64,000 bases of DNA from Verrucomicrobiaceae bacterium (GCA_019694165.1 JAIBCL010000002.1:248001-312000); one strand, 5' to 3'. Counted from the stretch's first letter, positions 44,348 to 54,351 are shown. Notes: generated by a model from the sequence alone, not told the origin. Numbers and translations are program-made.

Positions 44348-44947
44348 TTACGACTTCTTCCCGCCGAAATTGAACTCGACCTTCGGCGGTTCCTCCGCGC
44401 CGGCCTTCGCCTGAAAATAGGGACGCTCCTTGAAACCCAGAAACGCGGCGTAGAAAACCGCGGGGATGCTCTTGATCTTCGTGTTGTAACCCTGCACGAC
44501 TTCATTGAAGCGTCCGCGCTCCACCGTGATGCGATTCTCGGTGCCCTCAAGCTGCGACTGGAGCGACTGGAATCCGGCATTGGCCTTCAGGTCAGGGTAT
44601 CTCTCCACGACCACCATCAGGCGGCCCAGCGCTCCGCCGAGCGCGCCCTGCGCCTTCTCAAACTGCTCGAGCTGCGCGGGGTCGGACGGCGCATTCGCAA
44701 ACTGCACCTTGCCGACGGAGGCACGCGCCTCGGTGATGTCGGTGAGCGTGCCCTTTTCAAAGTTCGCAGCACCCTCGACGGTCTTCACCAGGTTCGGGAT
44801 CAGGTCGGCCCGGCGCTGATAAACATTCTGCACCTGCGCCCACTGCGCCTCGACCGACTGATTCGATGAAACGAGACGATTGTAACCTGATGCAATGACG
44901 AGTCCGAAGACAACGACGACGCCCAGCAAGACAAGAAGAGTTTTCAT
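44348..44947 (-). CDS. lemA: LemA family membrane protein
   Basis: The 199-residue protein has an N-terminal membrane helix (LLVLLGVVVVFGLVIASGY), then the LemA core: VEAQWAQVQNVYQRRADLIPNLVKTVEGAANFE and a long helical bundle ending VQGYNTKIKSIPAVFYAAFLGFKERPYFQ. LemA proteins occur with TPM proteins as here (lemA-TPM-TPM). The role is unknown. The start at 44947 matches the helix. The 240 bp upstream hold no gene. Confidence 0.95.
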   Translation of the reverse strand: MKTLLVLLGVVVVFGLVIASGYNRLVSSNQSVEAQWAQVQNVYQRRADLIPNLVKTVEGAANFEKGTLTDITEARASVGKVQFANAPSDPAQLEQFEKAQGALGGALGRLMVVVERYPDLKANAGFQSLQSQLEGTENRITVERGRFNEVVQGYNTKIKSIPAVFYAAFLGFKERPYFQAKAGAEEPPKVEFNFGGKKS

Positions 44948-45187
44948 GGAGCGCGAGTATAGGAACCGGCCGCCGTATGGCGACTGAAAAATGCCCGGGC
45001 ATTTCCACGTCATGCCGGACATCACCGGCCAATTCGAGATCTCCGGCCGCCACAGCCATTGTGATGGAGCGGCGGCCCACGCAGATCTATTGCGGAACCG
45101 AAATGAAAGCGATTCGCTCGATGACGTTGAAACCTGCCTGGCCAGGTCTTCGGATAAACTACCAGGTTACGACCGGGACGGGTCGTT

Positions 45188-46729
45188 TTACGGATTGTCG
45201 AAGCGCTTCGCGGGCACGGATTTGCCGTCTTCGATGAGCCACAGGTCCTGCGCGTCGATGAAGTGCCAGTCGCCGTAGATGGCAAACAGATTCGCCTGGC
45301 GAAACTCGATCTCCAGACGCACGACCTTGCCGACGAGGGCGTCGAGAGTCGTGCTCTTCCAAGCGATAACGTGATGCATCGCGTTGCTGTTTCGCAGCGG
45401 CACGCAGTCCTCAAAGCTCAGTCCGTCAATGGGCTTGCTTTTGACATCGGTGATCTGCCAGCGCACCTCTCCGAAGTCGGCAGCGACGTTGAGCGCGAGC
45501 GCGGCGGACTTGAGCAGCATGGGCTTTGTTTGAATGCGAGCAAAGTCACCGCGCGAACGAAGGTGCATGAAACCATCGCGTCGCACGCGATGCAGCAGCA
45601 CCGCGCTCGTGGGTTCCTTCGTTGCCTTTTGCGCGGAGCGCTCGCGGCCGTGCGCGCCTTTGTGCGACTCGGAGTAGATGCGCACTTCACCGCCGGTGGT
45701 GACAAGGGTGCTGGGCCGAATCTGCGCGCAGCCGTGCTGCGGGATCGCATTGAGCGCGATGAAGGGCTTCCTTTGTCCGCGTGTGAAGATGTGACCATCG
45801 TAGCTAAAGGCGAGCTGTGAATCGAAGTCGCCGAAGAACTGGTTGTAGCTGTTGACCGGCACGCTGCTGGAATTGCGGAAAGTCCACAGCACGCCGACGT
45901 AACCGGGGCCGCTGCGCAGGACGTTCATGCCGTAGAAGCCGACTGGGCCGTCCACGTCGAGCGTGTCGGGTTGGAGATGAAGCTGAGGCTCGCTCCACGT
46001 CGTGAAGTCGCGAGTCTCGCGCAGCACGAGGCGACGGTCGCCCCAGCCGGGTCGCGCAGTGAGCACATGGGTGTGATCGCTCTCGCGATGAAAGCAAAAC
46101 ACGGGTGGCTCCGGCGACCAGTCATCGGTGGCCCAATTGCCGTCCTTCTTGAGCCGCCAGTGCAGGCCGTCCTTCGAGACGAGCGTGGCGGCCGTGCTCA
46201 TGTAGCGCTTCTTGCCTTCGCGCTGCGCGATGTCGTGCCACGGGTGCTTCGGATCAGCGAGCGCCTGCTCATACACGGCATCGGGGTCCTGGCGTCCGAA
46301 CATCTTGAAGGGAAATCCATCGCTCGCGACGGGATCGCGATAGACTCCGCTGCCCTGTCCATGTGCAAACGTGAAGATGTGATGCGGCGCGAGCTTCCCA
46401 CCCTCCGGCTGTGCATCCGGCACCGGCAACGGCTTCCACACGATGCCATCCTCGCTCTGCGCGGCCATGATGGTGAAGGGGCTCCATTTGATCGAGTAAA
46501 TCATGCGCCATTGGCCGCTCGCGCCATCACGCCACACGGAGGGAAAGACCATCGATGCCTCCGGGAACTGCGGATCGGTGTAGGTGCCTGCGTTCACCTG
46601 CTCGGGAGTGGTTTGCACGAGTTCGATGTTGTTCCAGGCATCGAGCCGCGCGAGATCCCAGAAGGGCAGTGTCTTCTCAGCGGCGAAGACGCCCGTGGCG
46701 AGCGAAAGGAAAGCGAGGATGCGGTGCAT
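45188..46729 (-). CDS. Secreted five-bladed beta-propeller glycosidase-like protein
   Basis: The 513-residue product has a signal peptide (MHRILAFLSLATGVFA). The body shows repeats typical of GH43/GH32-like propellers: FPSVWRDGASGQWRMIYSIK, AQSEDGIVWKPL, FTFAHGQGSG, STAATLVSKDGLHWRLKKDG, LVLRETRDFTTWSEPQLHL. A beta-sandwich region follows the propeller (about 380-513), as in carbohydrate-binding parts of related enzymes. The acid residues of the active site cannot be assigned with confidence. It is divergent from the Tat propeller gene over 91 bp. Probably acts on extracellular glycans. Confidence 0.75.
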   Translation of the reverse strand: MHRILAFLSLATGVFAAEKTLPFWDLARLDAWNNIELVQTTPEQVNAGTYTDPQFPEASMVFPSVWRDGASGQWRMIYSIKWSPFTIMAAQSEDGIVWKPLPVPDAQPEGGKLAPHHIFTFAHGQGSGVYRDPVASDGFPFKMFGRQDPDAVYEQALADPKHPWHDIAQREGKKRYMSTAATLVSKDGLHWRLKKDGNWATDDWSPEPPVFCFHRESDHTHVLTARPGWGDRRLVLRETRDFTTWSEPQLHLQPDTLDVDGPVGFYGMNVLRSGPGYVGVLWTFRNSSSVPVNSYNQFFGDFDSQLAFSYDGHIFTRGQRKPFIALNAIPQHGCAQIRPSTLVTTGGEVRIYSESHKGAHGRERSAQKATKEPTSAVLLHRVRRDGFMHLRSRGDFARIQTKPMLLKSAALALNVAADFGEVRWQITDVKSKPIDGLSFEDCVPLRNSNAMHHVIAWKSTTLDALVGKVVRLEIEFRQANLFAIYGDWHFIDAQDLWLIEDGKSVPAKRFDNP

Positions 46730-46820
46730 GGCTGTGATACGAGGGAACAGACTCTCCTTTGCGAAGCCATTGAACACTCGTCGTCGTTCACCGCGTAGTG
46801 GAGTCACCACTCTTCCAGCC

Positions 46821-48083
46821 ATGCCCACTCGTCGCCACTTCTTTACCACCGCCGCGTGCAGCCTCGCGCTGCCGGGCGTTCGTTCCTTCGCAGCCGCCCC
46901 CGAACCCGAACAACCGCTGCCGCTCTCGGGCGAGAACGAGCACTTCATCTGGCGCATTCAATCGCCGGACGAGCCTTACATCGACACGCAGCGCGACAAC
47001 AAGTGCTTCGCATTTCAGGGCACGAAGATCATGCTCTCGGAGGACAATGGGAAGACCTGGCCGCACACAGCGGAGTTCGCGGACGCGCAGAACATCACGC
47101 TGAGCGTCCTCATGAAGAACGGGAACATCCTGTTCGCCACGCGCGAGCGGTTGTTCCTCAGCACGGACAATTTGAAAACGCATCGCGAGATCATCGTGAA
47201 GCGTCCCGATGGCACCGACTACCTGCCGCACAAGCCGGTGAAGCCCGATCAGCCCGGTTGGTATTTCCACGCGCTCGATGGCGAGCATTGCTTCGACGTG
47301 AACGGCAAGGAGATGATCGTGTGGGGCAACTACTGCAACGTGCTCGGCGGTGCCGTGCCGGTAAACATCTACTATTCCACCGACAACGGTGAGACGGTGA
47401 AGCTTGCGTATGCCTTCGGCGTGAATCCGAAGATGCAGCAAAAAGGCGCGACGCCTGAGACGCCGCCACTCGGTGATCCATCGAACCCGCTCTTCGCTCG
47501 CCACGTTCACAACGTCACCTACCATGCCGCCGAGAACGCCTTCTACGCCTGCACAGGCGACATTGATCGCGGCGATGGCAAGGAGGTTCACTGGCTGCGC
47601 GGCACCTACGACGCGAAGGCCGACAAGTGGGACTGGAAGCATCTCATCTCCGTGGACTCGAACTCGCGCTTCAAAGCCGGCGGCATGAACTTCATCGACG
47701 GCAAGATGTATTGGATCGCCGACGCGAACGGCCCCGCGCTCGCGAACCGCCATGATCGCGGCATCTTCACCTGCGATCCGAAGGACTTCACCGATCCCAC
47801 GAAGCACACGATGCTCTTCAACCCCGAGTATGAGTCCGCGATCATGCTGCATCAGGACGGCATCTTCATCGCTGCGCACTGCGCGCCCGCGTCGCCGTAT
47901 CAGAACGGCATCATCTGGTCGTCCGATAAAGGCAAGACCTGGGCGCAATACGATCTCAAATCTCCCGGCCCCCGCAGCGGCTGCCGCATCAATCGCAAGA
48001 ACACCGACGGCTGGTTCCGCATGGACCTGCGCAAAGGCTGGATCGAACGCGCGAATGTGCTGTTCTTGAAGCCGAAGGTGTAG
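46821..48083 (+). CDS. Tat-exported BNR/sialidase-like propeller protein
   Basis: The 420-residue protein starts with a Tat-like signal (PTRRHFFTTAACSLALPG). BNR/Asp-box repeats are visible: MLSEDNGKTWPHT, LSTDNLKTHRE, YYSTDNGETVKL, WSSDKGKTWAQY. This is the sialidase-like propeller of exo-glycosidases or binding proteins. The catalytic residues of true sialidases cannot be confirmed. It is divergent from the GH43-like gene and probably shares its intergenic control region. Confidence 0.82.
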   Translation: MPTRRHFFTTAACSLALPGVRSFAAAPEPEQPLPLSGENEHFIWRIQSPDEPYIDTQRDNKCFAFQGTKIMLSEDNGKTWPHTAEFADAQNITLSVLMKNGNILFATRERLFLSTDNLKTHREIIVKRPDGTDYLPHKPVKPDQPGWYFHALDGEHCFDVNGKEMIVWGNYCNVLGGAVPVNIYYSTDNGETVKLAYAFGVNPKMQQKGATPETPPLGDPSNPLFARHVHNVTYHAAENAFYACTGDIDRGDGKEVHWLRGTYDAKADKWDWKHLISVDSNSRFKAGGMNFIDGKMYWIADANGPALANRHDRGIFTCDPKDFTDPTKHTMLFNPEYESAIMLHQDGIFIAAHCAPASPYQNGIIWSSDKGKTWAQYDLKSPGPRSGCRINRKNTDGWFRMDLRKGWIERANVLFLKPKV

Positions 48084-48093
48084 GCTGCGCTGC

Positions 48094-48174
48094 GGGTCAA
48101 GAGGGTCAAAGAGTCAAGCATCTGGTCAAGGTGATGACGCATGGCCCTCTTGACCTGATTGACCCAACTTGACC
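48094..48174. repeat. Inverted GTCAA repeat cluster in an intergenic region
   Basis: GTCAA occurs four times on one side (48096-48100, 48105-48109, 48113-48117, 48125-48129) and its complement TTGAC three times on the other (48150-48154, 48159-48163, 48169-48173). The arms can form a long imperfect hairpin. It lies between the propeller gene and the nitrilase gene and might end the first transcript or be a small repeat element. Confidence 0.65.
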
Positions 48175-48250
48175 GGCCTTTACCCACTCATCCCATCCTG
48201 TCTCCATGTTTCCGCGCGCAACATCACCGACCTCCTCGCGTAATGGTGGC

Positions 48251-49582
48251 ATGAAACGCATGCTTCTTTTTGTCCTGGTGTCATCAATAGCTCATGCGGC
48301 GGCGCCGGCACCCGATGGATGGACCGTGTGGTCGCCGCGCGCCGAGGCAAAACCCGCGGCGACATTCAATCCCAATGCCGGGCGCGACGGCAAAGGCGGA
48401 CTCGTCATGGAATCCGGCGCGGGCGAGCAGTGGATCGGCTGTTGGCAGAAGACCGTCCCGGTGGAAGGCGGGCAGCATTACAAGTTCACCGCGTGGCGCA
48501 AATTCCGTGACGTGCAGGTGCCCCGGCGCAGCGTGTATGCGCGCGTGATCTGGCAGGATCAGAAGGGTGAATGGGTGACGTGGGACGAGGCGGCCCGCGC
48601 CGGCTACAACAAAGGCGCCGTCCCGCGCGCCGAGCCGGAGTATCCGCGCGATCTCGGCTCAGCGCCGGGTGAGTGGGGCCGCTTTGAAGAAGTATTGCGT
48701 GCGCCTGCGAAGGCTCGGCAGGCGAAGATCGAGCTGTTCTTCCAGTGGGCGCCGGATGCGCGCGTCGAGTGGTGCGACGTATCCCTTGCAAAAACGGATG
48801 CCCCCCCCGCGCGCAAGGTTCGACTCGCCACCGTCCACTTCCTGCCGAAGGAAGGCAAGGAGCCGCAAGACAAGCCGCGGCTCTTTGCCCCGTTCATCGC
48901 CGAAGCCGCCATGCAGAAAGCCGACCTCGTGGTGCTGCCGGAGACGCTCACCTATTACGGTGTGAAGAAGGAGATGGCCGACTGCGCCGAGCCGGTGCCG
49001 GGTCCCTCGACGGAGTATTTCGGCACGCTCGCGCGGCAGCACAATCTCTACATCGTGGCCGGACTCGTCGAGCGCGAGGGCAGCACAATCTACAATACCG
49101 CCGCCCTCATCGGTCCCGATGGAAAACTCACGGGCAAGTACCGCAAGGTCACGCTGCCGCGCAGCGAGATCACCTCCGGCATTACGCCCGGTCACGAGTA
49201 TCCCGTGTTCGAAACGCGCTTCGGCAAGGTGGGCATGATGATCTGCTATGACGGCTTCTTTCCCGAAGTGGCGCGTCAGCTCACCATCCATGGCGCCGAG
49301 GTCATCGCCTGGCCCGTGTGGGGCTGCAATCCCATGCTCGCCCGCGCCCGTTCGTGCGAAAACCACGTCTATGTCGTGAGCAGCACCTACACGGACTGGC
49401 GCAAAACCGACTGGATGATCTCAGGCATCTTCGACCATTACGGCGACGTCCTCGCGAAGGCCGACGATTTCGGCACCGTGGCCATCGCAGAGGTTGATCT
49501 CAACGAGCACGCCCATTGGAACAGCCTCGGAGACTTCAAGGCCCAGATCGAAAGCCATCGGCCTGTTTTCAAAGGAAACTGA
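48251..49582 (+). CDS. Secreted nitrilase-superfamily hydrolase with N-terminal beta domain
   Basis: The 443-residue protein has a signal peptide ([17 protein letters not shown]), a carbohydrate-binding-like beta domain (about 20-185, with the pattern [22 protein letters not shown]-like [20 protein letters not shown]) and a C-N hydrolase domain (about 188-443). The catalytic triad is Glu231 (LPETLTY), Lys299 (KYRKVTLP) and Cys332 ([11 protein letters not shown]). It should hydrolyse an amide or nitrile outside the cytoplasm; the beta domain may bind a sugar carrying it. Substrate unknown. Confidence 0.9.
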   Translation: MKRMLLFVLVSSIAHAAAPAPDGWTVWSPRAEAKPAATFNPNAGRDGKGGLVMESGAGEQWIGCWQKTVPVEGGQHYKFTAWRKFRDVQVPRRSVYARVIWQDQKGEWVTWDEAARAGYNKGAVPRAEPEYPRDLGSAPGEWGRFEEVLRAPAKARQAKIELFFQWAPDARVEWCDVSLAKTDAPPARKVRLATVHFLPKEGKEPQDKPRLFAPFIAEAAMQKADLVVLPETLTYYGVKKEMADCAEPVPGPSTEYFGTLARQHNLYIVAGLVEREGSTIYNTAALIGPDGKLTGKYRKVTLPRSEITSGITPGHEYPVFETRFGKVGMMICYDGFFPEVARQLTIHGAEVIAWPVWGCNPMLARARSCENHVYVVSSTYTDWRKTDWMISGIFDHYGDVLAKADDFGTVAIAEVDLNEHAHWNSLGDFKAQIESHRPVFKGN

Positions 49583-49604
49583 CCACCTGACGATGCGCCG
49601 GGTC

Positions 49605-51422
49605 TCAGGGGCTCTCCAGCCCATGCCGGCGCAGCCAGTGGCCGAGCACCAGGAGGCTCATTCGCTGCTGCCAGTGATCCACACGCACAGGCGCGCTGCG
49701 TGCGTGTGGGCTGAAGTAGTCCGCCAGGCCGCCGTGCATCCAGCGCAGGAACGGGAGGTGAAACCCGCTCTTCGGGCGGCTGCGCACCCACTCGGGAATC
49801 TCGGGCACGGCTTCCAGGAGAAGGCGCTTGCCAGGACGCAGCCGGACCTCCGCCGGCATGGGCGCGACTTTCTCAAATAGGACCCGGTCAATGAATGGCA
49901 CTCGCAGCTCGAGACCTCGCGCCATGGTCATCACATCGTTGTCCTTGAGAAGCTGGTTGCGCAGGTAATGGCGCAGTTCGAGGGAACTGATCTCGTCGGC
50001 CTGCGTGGGTCCCTCGCCGACGGGATCGGAGGACATTGCCAAGCCGGATTCGGCGCACCCGGCATAATGCGCGGCCAGCCGGCGTGCATCACGCTGGGTG
50101 AAGACGCCGCGGAAAGCGCGGTAGGCACTGCCGAGAGTGAGCGGACCGTGGAGATACTCCCCGAGCCGGCGCAGTCCTCCGTGCGTGCCCAGCAGCCACA
50201 ACCCATGGCCCGCCAGGTGACGCAGCGGTCCGCACACACGCGCGGCAGCGGACAGCGCCAGCAGGCGCGGCAGGCGCGTGAAGCTGGCGTAGCCGGCGAA
50301 CATCTCGTCACCGCCGAGGCCGGAGAGCACCACCTTCATGCCGTGCTCTCCGGCGAGTGTGGAGACGACGAAGGTGTTGAAGCCGTCAATGGTAGGCTGG
50401 TCCGTCGCATTCAGAAACTCCGCGAACAGCGTCCGTGCGCGCGCGTCGTCGAGCTGCATCTCGTGGTGATCGGTGCCGAAGTGCGCGGCCGTCCGGCCCG
50501 CGATCGCGCTCTCGTCGATGTGCGCATCGGCCAGGCCCACGGAGAACGTCTTGAAGTGCTCGAAGCCGGCGAGCCGCGAGAGCGCGACGAGCGCTGTGGA
50601 GTCCATGCCGCCGCTCAGGAACACGCCCACGGGCACGTCACTCACATGATGATGGCGCACGGAGTCGATCAATGCATCGCGCAAATCCGCGGCGTCATTT
50701 CTTCCCGTCGCCGGCGATCGCGCCGCCTCCACGGGGAAACGCGGCCGCCACCAGCAGCGCTTCGTGAGGACACCGTCTTTCCAGGCGAGCCAGTGGCCCG
50801 CTTCGAGGCATGATACACCGTCCACCAGCGTGTCCGGCTCCGGCACCGCCCCGCACTCCAGATAACCGGCCAGCGCGCGCGCATTGAGTCTGCCACCGGC
50901 CAGGCCCGCCTCTTGCAACGCCTTCACCTCGGAGGCGAAGACGAACACGCCGCCGCTGACGGAGTAGTAGAGAGGCTTGATGCCGAAAGCGTCGCGCGCC
51001 AGGAAGCACTCGCGCCGCGCCTCATCCCAGATGCCCAGGGCAAACATGCCGCGCAACATCCCGAGCATGTCCGCCCCATGCCGCGCATAGAGCTGCAGCA
51101 GCACCTCTGTGTCCGTCTGCGTCTGGAAGACGCCGCCATCGCTCTCGAGCGCAGTGCGCAGCTCGCGGAAGTTGTAGATCTCGCCGTTGAAGGTGATGAC
51201 GTGCCGCCCGTCCGCACTCCGCATGGGCTGATGCCCCGCCGGCCGCGGATCGAGAATCGAAAGCCGCGTATGCACGAGAGCTGCCATGCCATCGTCACCG
51301 GCCCACCAACCCTCGTCATCCGGGCCACGATGCCGTAGCGCGGCCAGCAGGCTGACGAGCGCCCGCGCCGGAGCGGAGCTTCGCGTCGAAGCAGCGTCAA
51401 TGATTCCGGCAATGCCGCACAT
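49605..51422 (-). CDS. asnB: Glutamine-hydrolysing asparagine synthetase
   Basis: The 605-residue protein has an N-terminal Cys2 glutaminase (MCGIAGIIDA, RHRGPDDEG, RLSILD, NGEIYNF) and a C-terminal synthetase domain with the PP-loop SGGMDSTALVALS. It makes asparagine from aspartate, glutamine and ATP. Some long AsnB proteins instead work in polysaccharide synthesis; a nearby glycan cluster is not obvious here. Full length. The 189 bp upstream contain no gene. Confidence 0.93.
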   Translation of the reverse strand: MCGIAGIIDAASTRSSAPARALVSLLAALRHRGPDDEGWWAGDDGMAALVHTRLSILDPRPAGHQPMRSADGRHVITFNGEIYNFRELRTALESDGGVFQTQTDTEVLLQLYARHGADMLGMLRGMFALGIWDEARRECFLARDAFGIKPLYYSVSGGVFVFASEVKALQEAGLAGGRLNARALAGYLECGAVPEPDTLVDGVSCLEAGHWLAWKDGVLTKRCWWRPRFPVEAARSPATGRNDAADLRDALIDSVRHHHVSDVPVGVFLSGGMDSTALVALSRLAGFEHFKTFSVGLADAHIDESAIAGRTAAHFGTDHHEMQLDDARARTLFAEFLNATDQPTIDGFNTFVVSTLAGEHGMKVVLSGLGGDEMFAGYASFTRLPRLLALSAAARVCGPLRHLAGHGLWLLGTHGGLRRLGEYLHGPLTLGSAYRAFRGVFTQRDARRLAAHYAGCAESGLAMSSDPVGEGPTQADEISSLELRHYLRNQLLKDNDVMTMARGLELRVPFIDRVLFEKVAPMPAEVRLRPGKRLLLEAVPEIPEWVRSRPKSGFHLPFLRWMHGGLADYFSPHARSAPVRVDHWQQRMSLLVLGHWLRRHGLESP

Positions 51423-51611
51423 GAGGTGAGGATGGGAGGATTCGGTTTTTCAAAGTCAGGGCACGGAGGATGACATTTTTCGTCCGAGATACGACAAAAT
51501 AATACGCGGAAAAGTATTTGAGCCCACACGGTCCGTGCCGGCAAACCACGGTACCCGGGCGGGCACGGAATGTCTCCGTGCAGGTTCTCTTTGAAGCACC
51601 CCTTTTCCGAA

Positions 51612-52781
51612 TCAGCGGGTCTCGCTCTGCCCCGCCGGTTTGGTGCCGGACAGAGGCAGCACTTCGAAGGCCAGGCCCGAAAACTCCTTCACGAAAACCG
51701 GCAGCGGCATCTCAAAGATGCCGTCGGTCATGGGGTAGCCTTTGGCGGGGCCGGGTTCGCCTTTGAAGCTGGTGGTGGTGCCATGCGGGTTCCAGCAGCG
51801 GATCGTGTCACATGAGGGATCGTAGCCGAGGACGGCGTAGGCATGATTGGGCGTGACGCCGGGGATGTTTGTCGTGGTAGTTCCGCAGGTCATCAGGCGC
51901 TTCTCCTTCACCGCACCGATGAGGGCGGTCCGCAGTTCCGCCAGCTTTTGCTCGAAGATCTCAGGCGTGGTCTTCGGGTCCCGCGCGAATTTGCACGAGA
52001 AGCGCACCATCTCATGGCCGGTGATGAAGGCCAGCATGGTCCCGGCACTGCCGCCACGACTCAGGGCATCGAGTCCCGTGGCCGCGCGCTCATTCTCGGG
52101 CTTCAAGTCATTGCGTGCCTCGCCGGCAGCCTTCTCATACACATTCACCCAGAAGCCGTCGGACTCGTTCGTTGCCGTCATCGCCAGTTCGGCGTCGGTC
52201 GGCGCGGATACGCACACAGTCTGTTTGCCGAGGGTGACGTCAAACCTGCCGTCCGGTCTCTCACGGATCATTTCCTTCACGATGAAGTCCGGCCGGTGGA
52301 AGGCCAAGGCACCCAGCGGCGCAAGGCTGAAGCAATTGCCCATGCGCCCCTGATGCACGGTCTCCAGCCGCGGCCTGCCCGAGGCAAAGAGGACGCGCCG
52401 CGCGTTCTCAATGCGTGACAGGCCGCCGCTGAACATCTCAGGCAGCCCCGGCCATTCTTTCGTGGCTGTTCTTCCGGCGAGTTCGACAAGATGCTCTTTG
52501 GTGAAGTCGGGGAGTGCCAGCTTCTTCATCCGCGATGCCCGCTTCAGAGCGGCGGCCGCCGAGGCTGCCTCGGCCTTGACGTTTCCATCCGCCACCCGCG
52601 CATCAATTTCCCGGACTGACAACACACCGTCCGCGTCCGCATCCCACTCGAGGAATTGTGAGTCGAGCACGCTGAGAAACCGCGCCTTTGCATCCGGCCG
52701 CGCCGCCTCGCGTTCTTGCGCCTCAAGCGGTACGCTGGCGGACAACACAGAGATCAGACAGATGCAGACGCGGGCTTTCAT
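51612..52781 (-). CDS. Secreted EF-hand plus calpain-like cysteine protease
   Basis: The 389-residue protein has a signal peptide (MKARVCICLISVLSASVPLEA), an EF-hand-type loop DADADGVLSVREID (47-60), and a calpain-like (C2) protease domain with Gln144/Cys150 in QGRMGNCFSL, His313 in PNHAYAVLGYD and Asn331 in CWNPHG. The Cys-His-Asn triad is complete. Calpain-like proteases in bacteria may be calcium-dependent; the EF-hand is consistent with that. It sits after the DUF1501 gene on the same strand. The ATG at 52781 fits the signal peptide. Confidence 0.85.
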   Translation of the reverse strand: MKARVCICLISVLSASVPLEAQEREAARPDAKARFLSVLDSQFLEWDADADGVLSVREIDARVADGNVKAEAASAAAALKRASRMKKLALPDFTKEHLVELAGRTATKEWPGLPEMFSGGLSRIENARRVLFASGRPRLETVHQGRMGNCFSLAPLGALAFHRPDFIVKEMIRERPDGRFDVTLGKQTVCVSAPTDAELAMTATNESDGFWVNVYEKAAGEARNDLKPENERAATGLDALSRGGSAGTMLAFITGHEMVRFSCKFARDPKTTPEIFEQKLAELRTALIGAVKEKRLMTCGTTTTNIPGVTPNHAYAVLGYDPSCDTIRCWNPHGTTTSFKGEPGPAKGYPMTDGIFEMPLPVFVKEFSGLAFEVLPLSGTKPAGQSETR

Positions 52782-52811
52782 CACACGCACGAACAAGGGC
52801 CGGAAGTCCGC

Positions 52812-54248
52812 TCACGCCAGGAGCTTCCAGAGAATCTCGCCTTCGATGTCGGTGAGGCGGTAGTCGCGGCCTTGAAAGCGGAAGGTAAGCTTCTTGTGCT
52901 CGATGCCGAGCAGATGGAGGATGGTGGCGTGGATATCGTGGACGTGTGCGCGGTCTTCGACGACGCCGAAGCCGAGTTCGTCAGTCTTGCCGAGCGTGAC
53001 TCCGGCCTTCACGCCGCCGCCGGCGAACCACATTGTGAAGGCGTCGATGTGATGGTTGCGCCCCGTCTTGTCGCGGTTCTCACCCATCGGCGTGCGGCCG
53101 AACTCGCCACCCCATACGACGAGCGTTTCGTCGAGCAGTCCGCGCGATTTGAGATCACGGACGAGCGCGGCGCAGGCCTGATCGACTTCACGGACGGTCT
53201 TGGGGAAGTCGTCTTCGAGCGTCTCGCCCTTGCCGCCGTGATTGTCCCAACTGGTGTGATAAAGTTGCACGAAGCGGGTGCCGCGCTCGACAAGACGGCG
53301 GGCGAGCAGGCAGTTCCGCGCGAAGGAGGGCTGCTTCGGATCGACGCCATAGAGATCGAGCGTGGCCTTCGACTCTCCACTGATGTCGATGAGGTCCGGC
53401 GCACTGGACTGCATGCGGTAGGCCATCTCGTAGGCATTGATGCGCGTCTGAATCTCGTCGTCCCCGGTGGCCATGAGTCGCTTCAGATTGAGATCACGCA
53501 CGGCGTCGATCGCCATGCGCTGACCGCCAGCATCGACACCGGGAGGGCTGGTTAGATTGAGAATCGGCTCGCCCTGCCCGCGCAATGGCACGCCTTGGTA
53601 CGTGGTGGGCAGGAAGCCGCTGCCCCAGTTCACAGCACCGCCACGCGGGCCGCGCGGGCCGCTTTGCAGGACGACGAAGCCCGGCAGGTCGCTGCTCTCG
53701 CTGCCGATGCCGTAAGTCACCCACGCGCCCATGGAGGGCCTGCCAAACTGGCCGCTGCCAGTGTTCATGAAGAGCTTGGCAGGTGCGTGATTGAAAAGGT
53801 TCGTCTGGCAGGTGGTGACGATGGTGATGTCATCAACGATGCCAGCGGTGTAGGGCAGCATGTCGCTCACCCAGGCACCGCTGCCGCCATGCCGGCCGAA
53901 TTTCTTTCGCGTGCCGAGCAGCTTCACGCCGTGGCTGCTGTTCATGAATGCGAAGCGTTTGCCTTCGATGTAGCTCTGAGGAATGGGCTGGCCGTTGAGT
54001 TCGATGAGCCGCGGCTTGTAGTCGAACAACTCCAACTGCGAGGGACCGCCGGCCATGAAGAGATAGATCACATTCTTCGCACGCGGCCTGAGATGCAGCC
54101 CTTGTACAGACGCACCGGCGCGCGGCTCCATCAGCGATGCCAGCGCGACGGAGCCGAGGCCGACTCCGCACTGGTTGAAGAAATGCCGGCGGGTGACATC
54201 GCGCAGGATGCGGTCTTCGGATGCGGGCGACGGTGAAGGCTTGTTCAT
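52812..54248 (-). CDS. Tat-exported DUF1501 protein
   Basis: The 478-residue protein has a Tat-like signal (VTRRHFFNQCGVGLGSVALASL) and the DUF1501 body: KNVIYLFMAGGPSQLELFDYKP, SFARNCLLARRLVERGTRFVQLYH, WDNHGG, LVVWGGEFGRTPMGEN and GRNHHIDAFTMWFAGGG. DUF1501 proteins are alkaline-phosphatase/sulfatase-like exported enzymes, usually found with a DUF1553 cytochrome partner, which is absent here. Divergent from the RRM gene. A second ATG (54251) sits directly before the chosen start. Confidence 0.92.
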   Translation of the reverse strand: MNKPSPSPASEDRILRDVTRRHFFNQCGVGLGSVALASLMEPRAGASVQGLHLRPRAKNVIYLFMAGGPSQLELFDYKPRLIELNGQPIPQSYIEGKRFAFMNSSHGVKLLGTRKKFGRHGGSGAWVSDMLPYTAGIVDDITIVTTCQTNLFNHAPAKLFMNTGSGQFGRPSMGAWVTYGIGSESSDLPGFVVLQSGPRGPRGGAVNWGSGFLPTTYQGVPLRGQGEPILNLTSPPGVDAGGQRMAIDAVRDLNLKRLMATGDDEIQTRINAYEMAYRMQSSAPDLIDISGESKATLDLYGVDPKQPSFARNCLLARRLVERGTRFVQLYHTSWDNHGGKGETLEDDFPKTVREVDQACAALVRDLKSRGLLDETLVVWGGEFGRTPMGENRDKTGRNHHIDAFTMWFAGGGVKAGVTLGKTDELGFGVVEDRAHVHDIHATILHLLGIEHKKLTFRFQGRDYRLTDIEGEILWKLLA

Positions 54249-54329
54249 CATGATGAGGCGGCGGCAGAGAAACGCGCCGCGGACGGGAGGTTCTTTCGAG
54301 ACCCGCGCTGCCCCCGGCTCCACAACCTC

Positions 54330-54350
54330 CATCCCACGCCTTTTGGGATG
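54330..54350 (+). promoter_or_regulatory. Inverted repeat just upstream of the RRM gene promoter
   Basis: CATCCCA (54330-54336) and TGGGATG (54344-54350) form a perfect 7-bp inverted repeat with a 7-nt spacer, ending one base before the predicted -35 box at 54352. Its place fits an operator, but it may also be a structural hairpin. Confidence 0.45.
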
Positions 54351-54351
54351 G

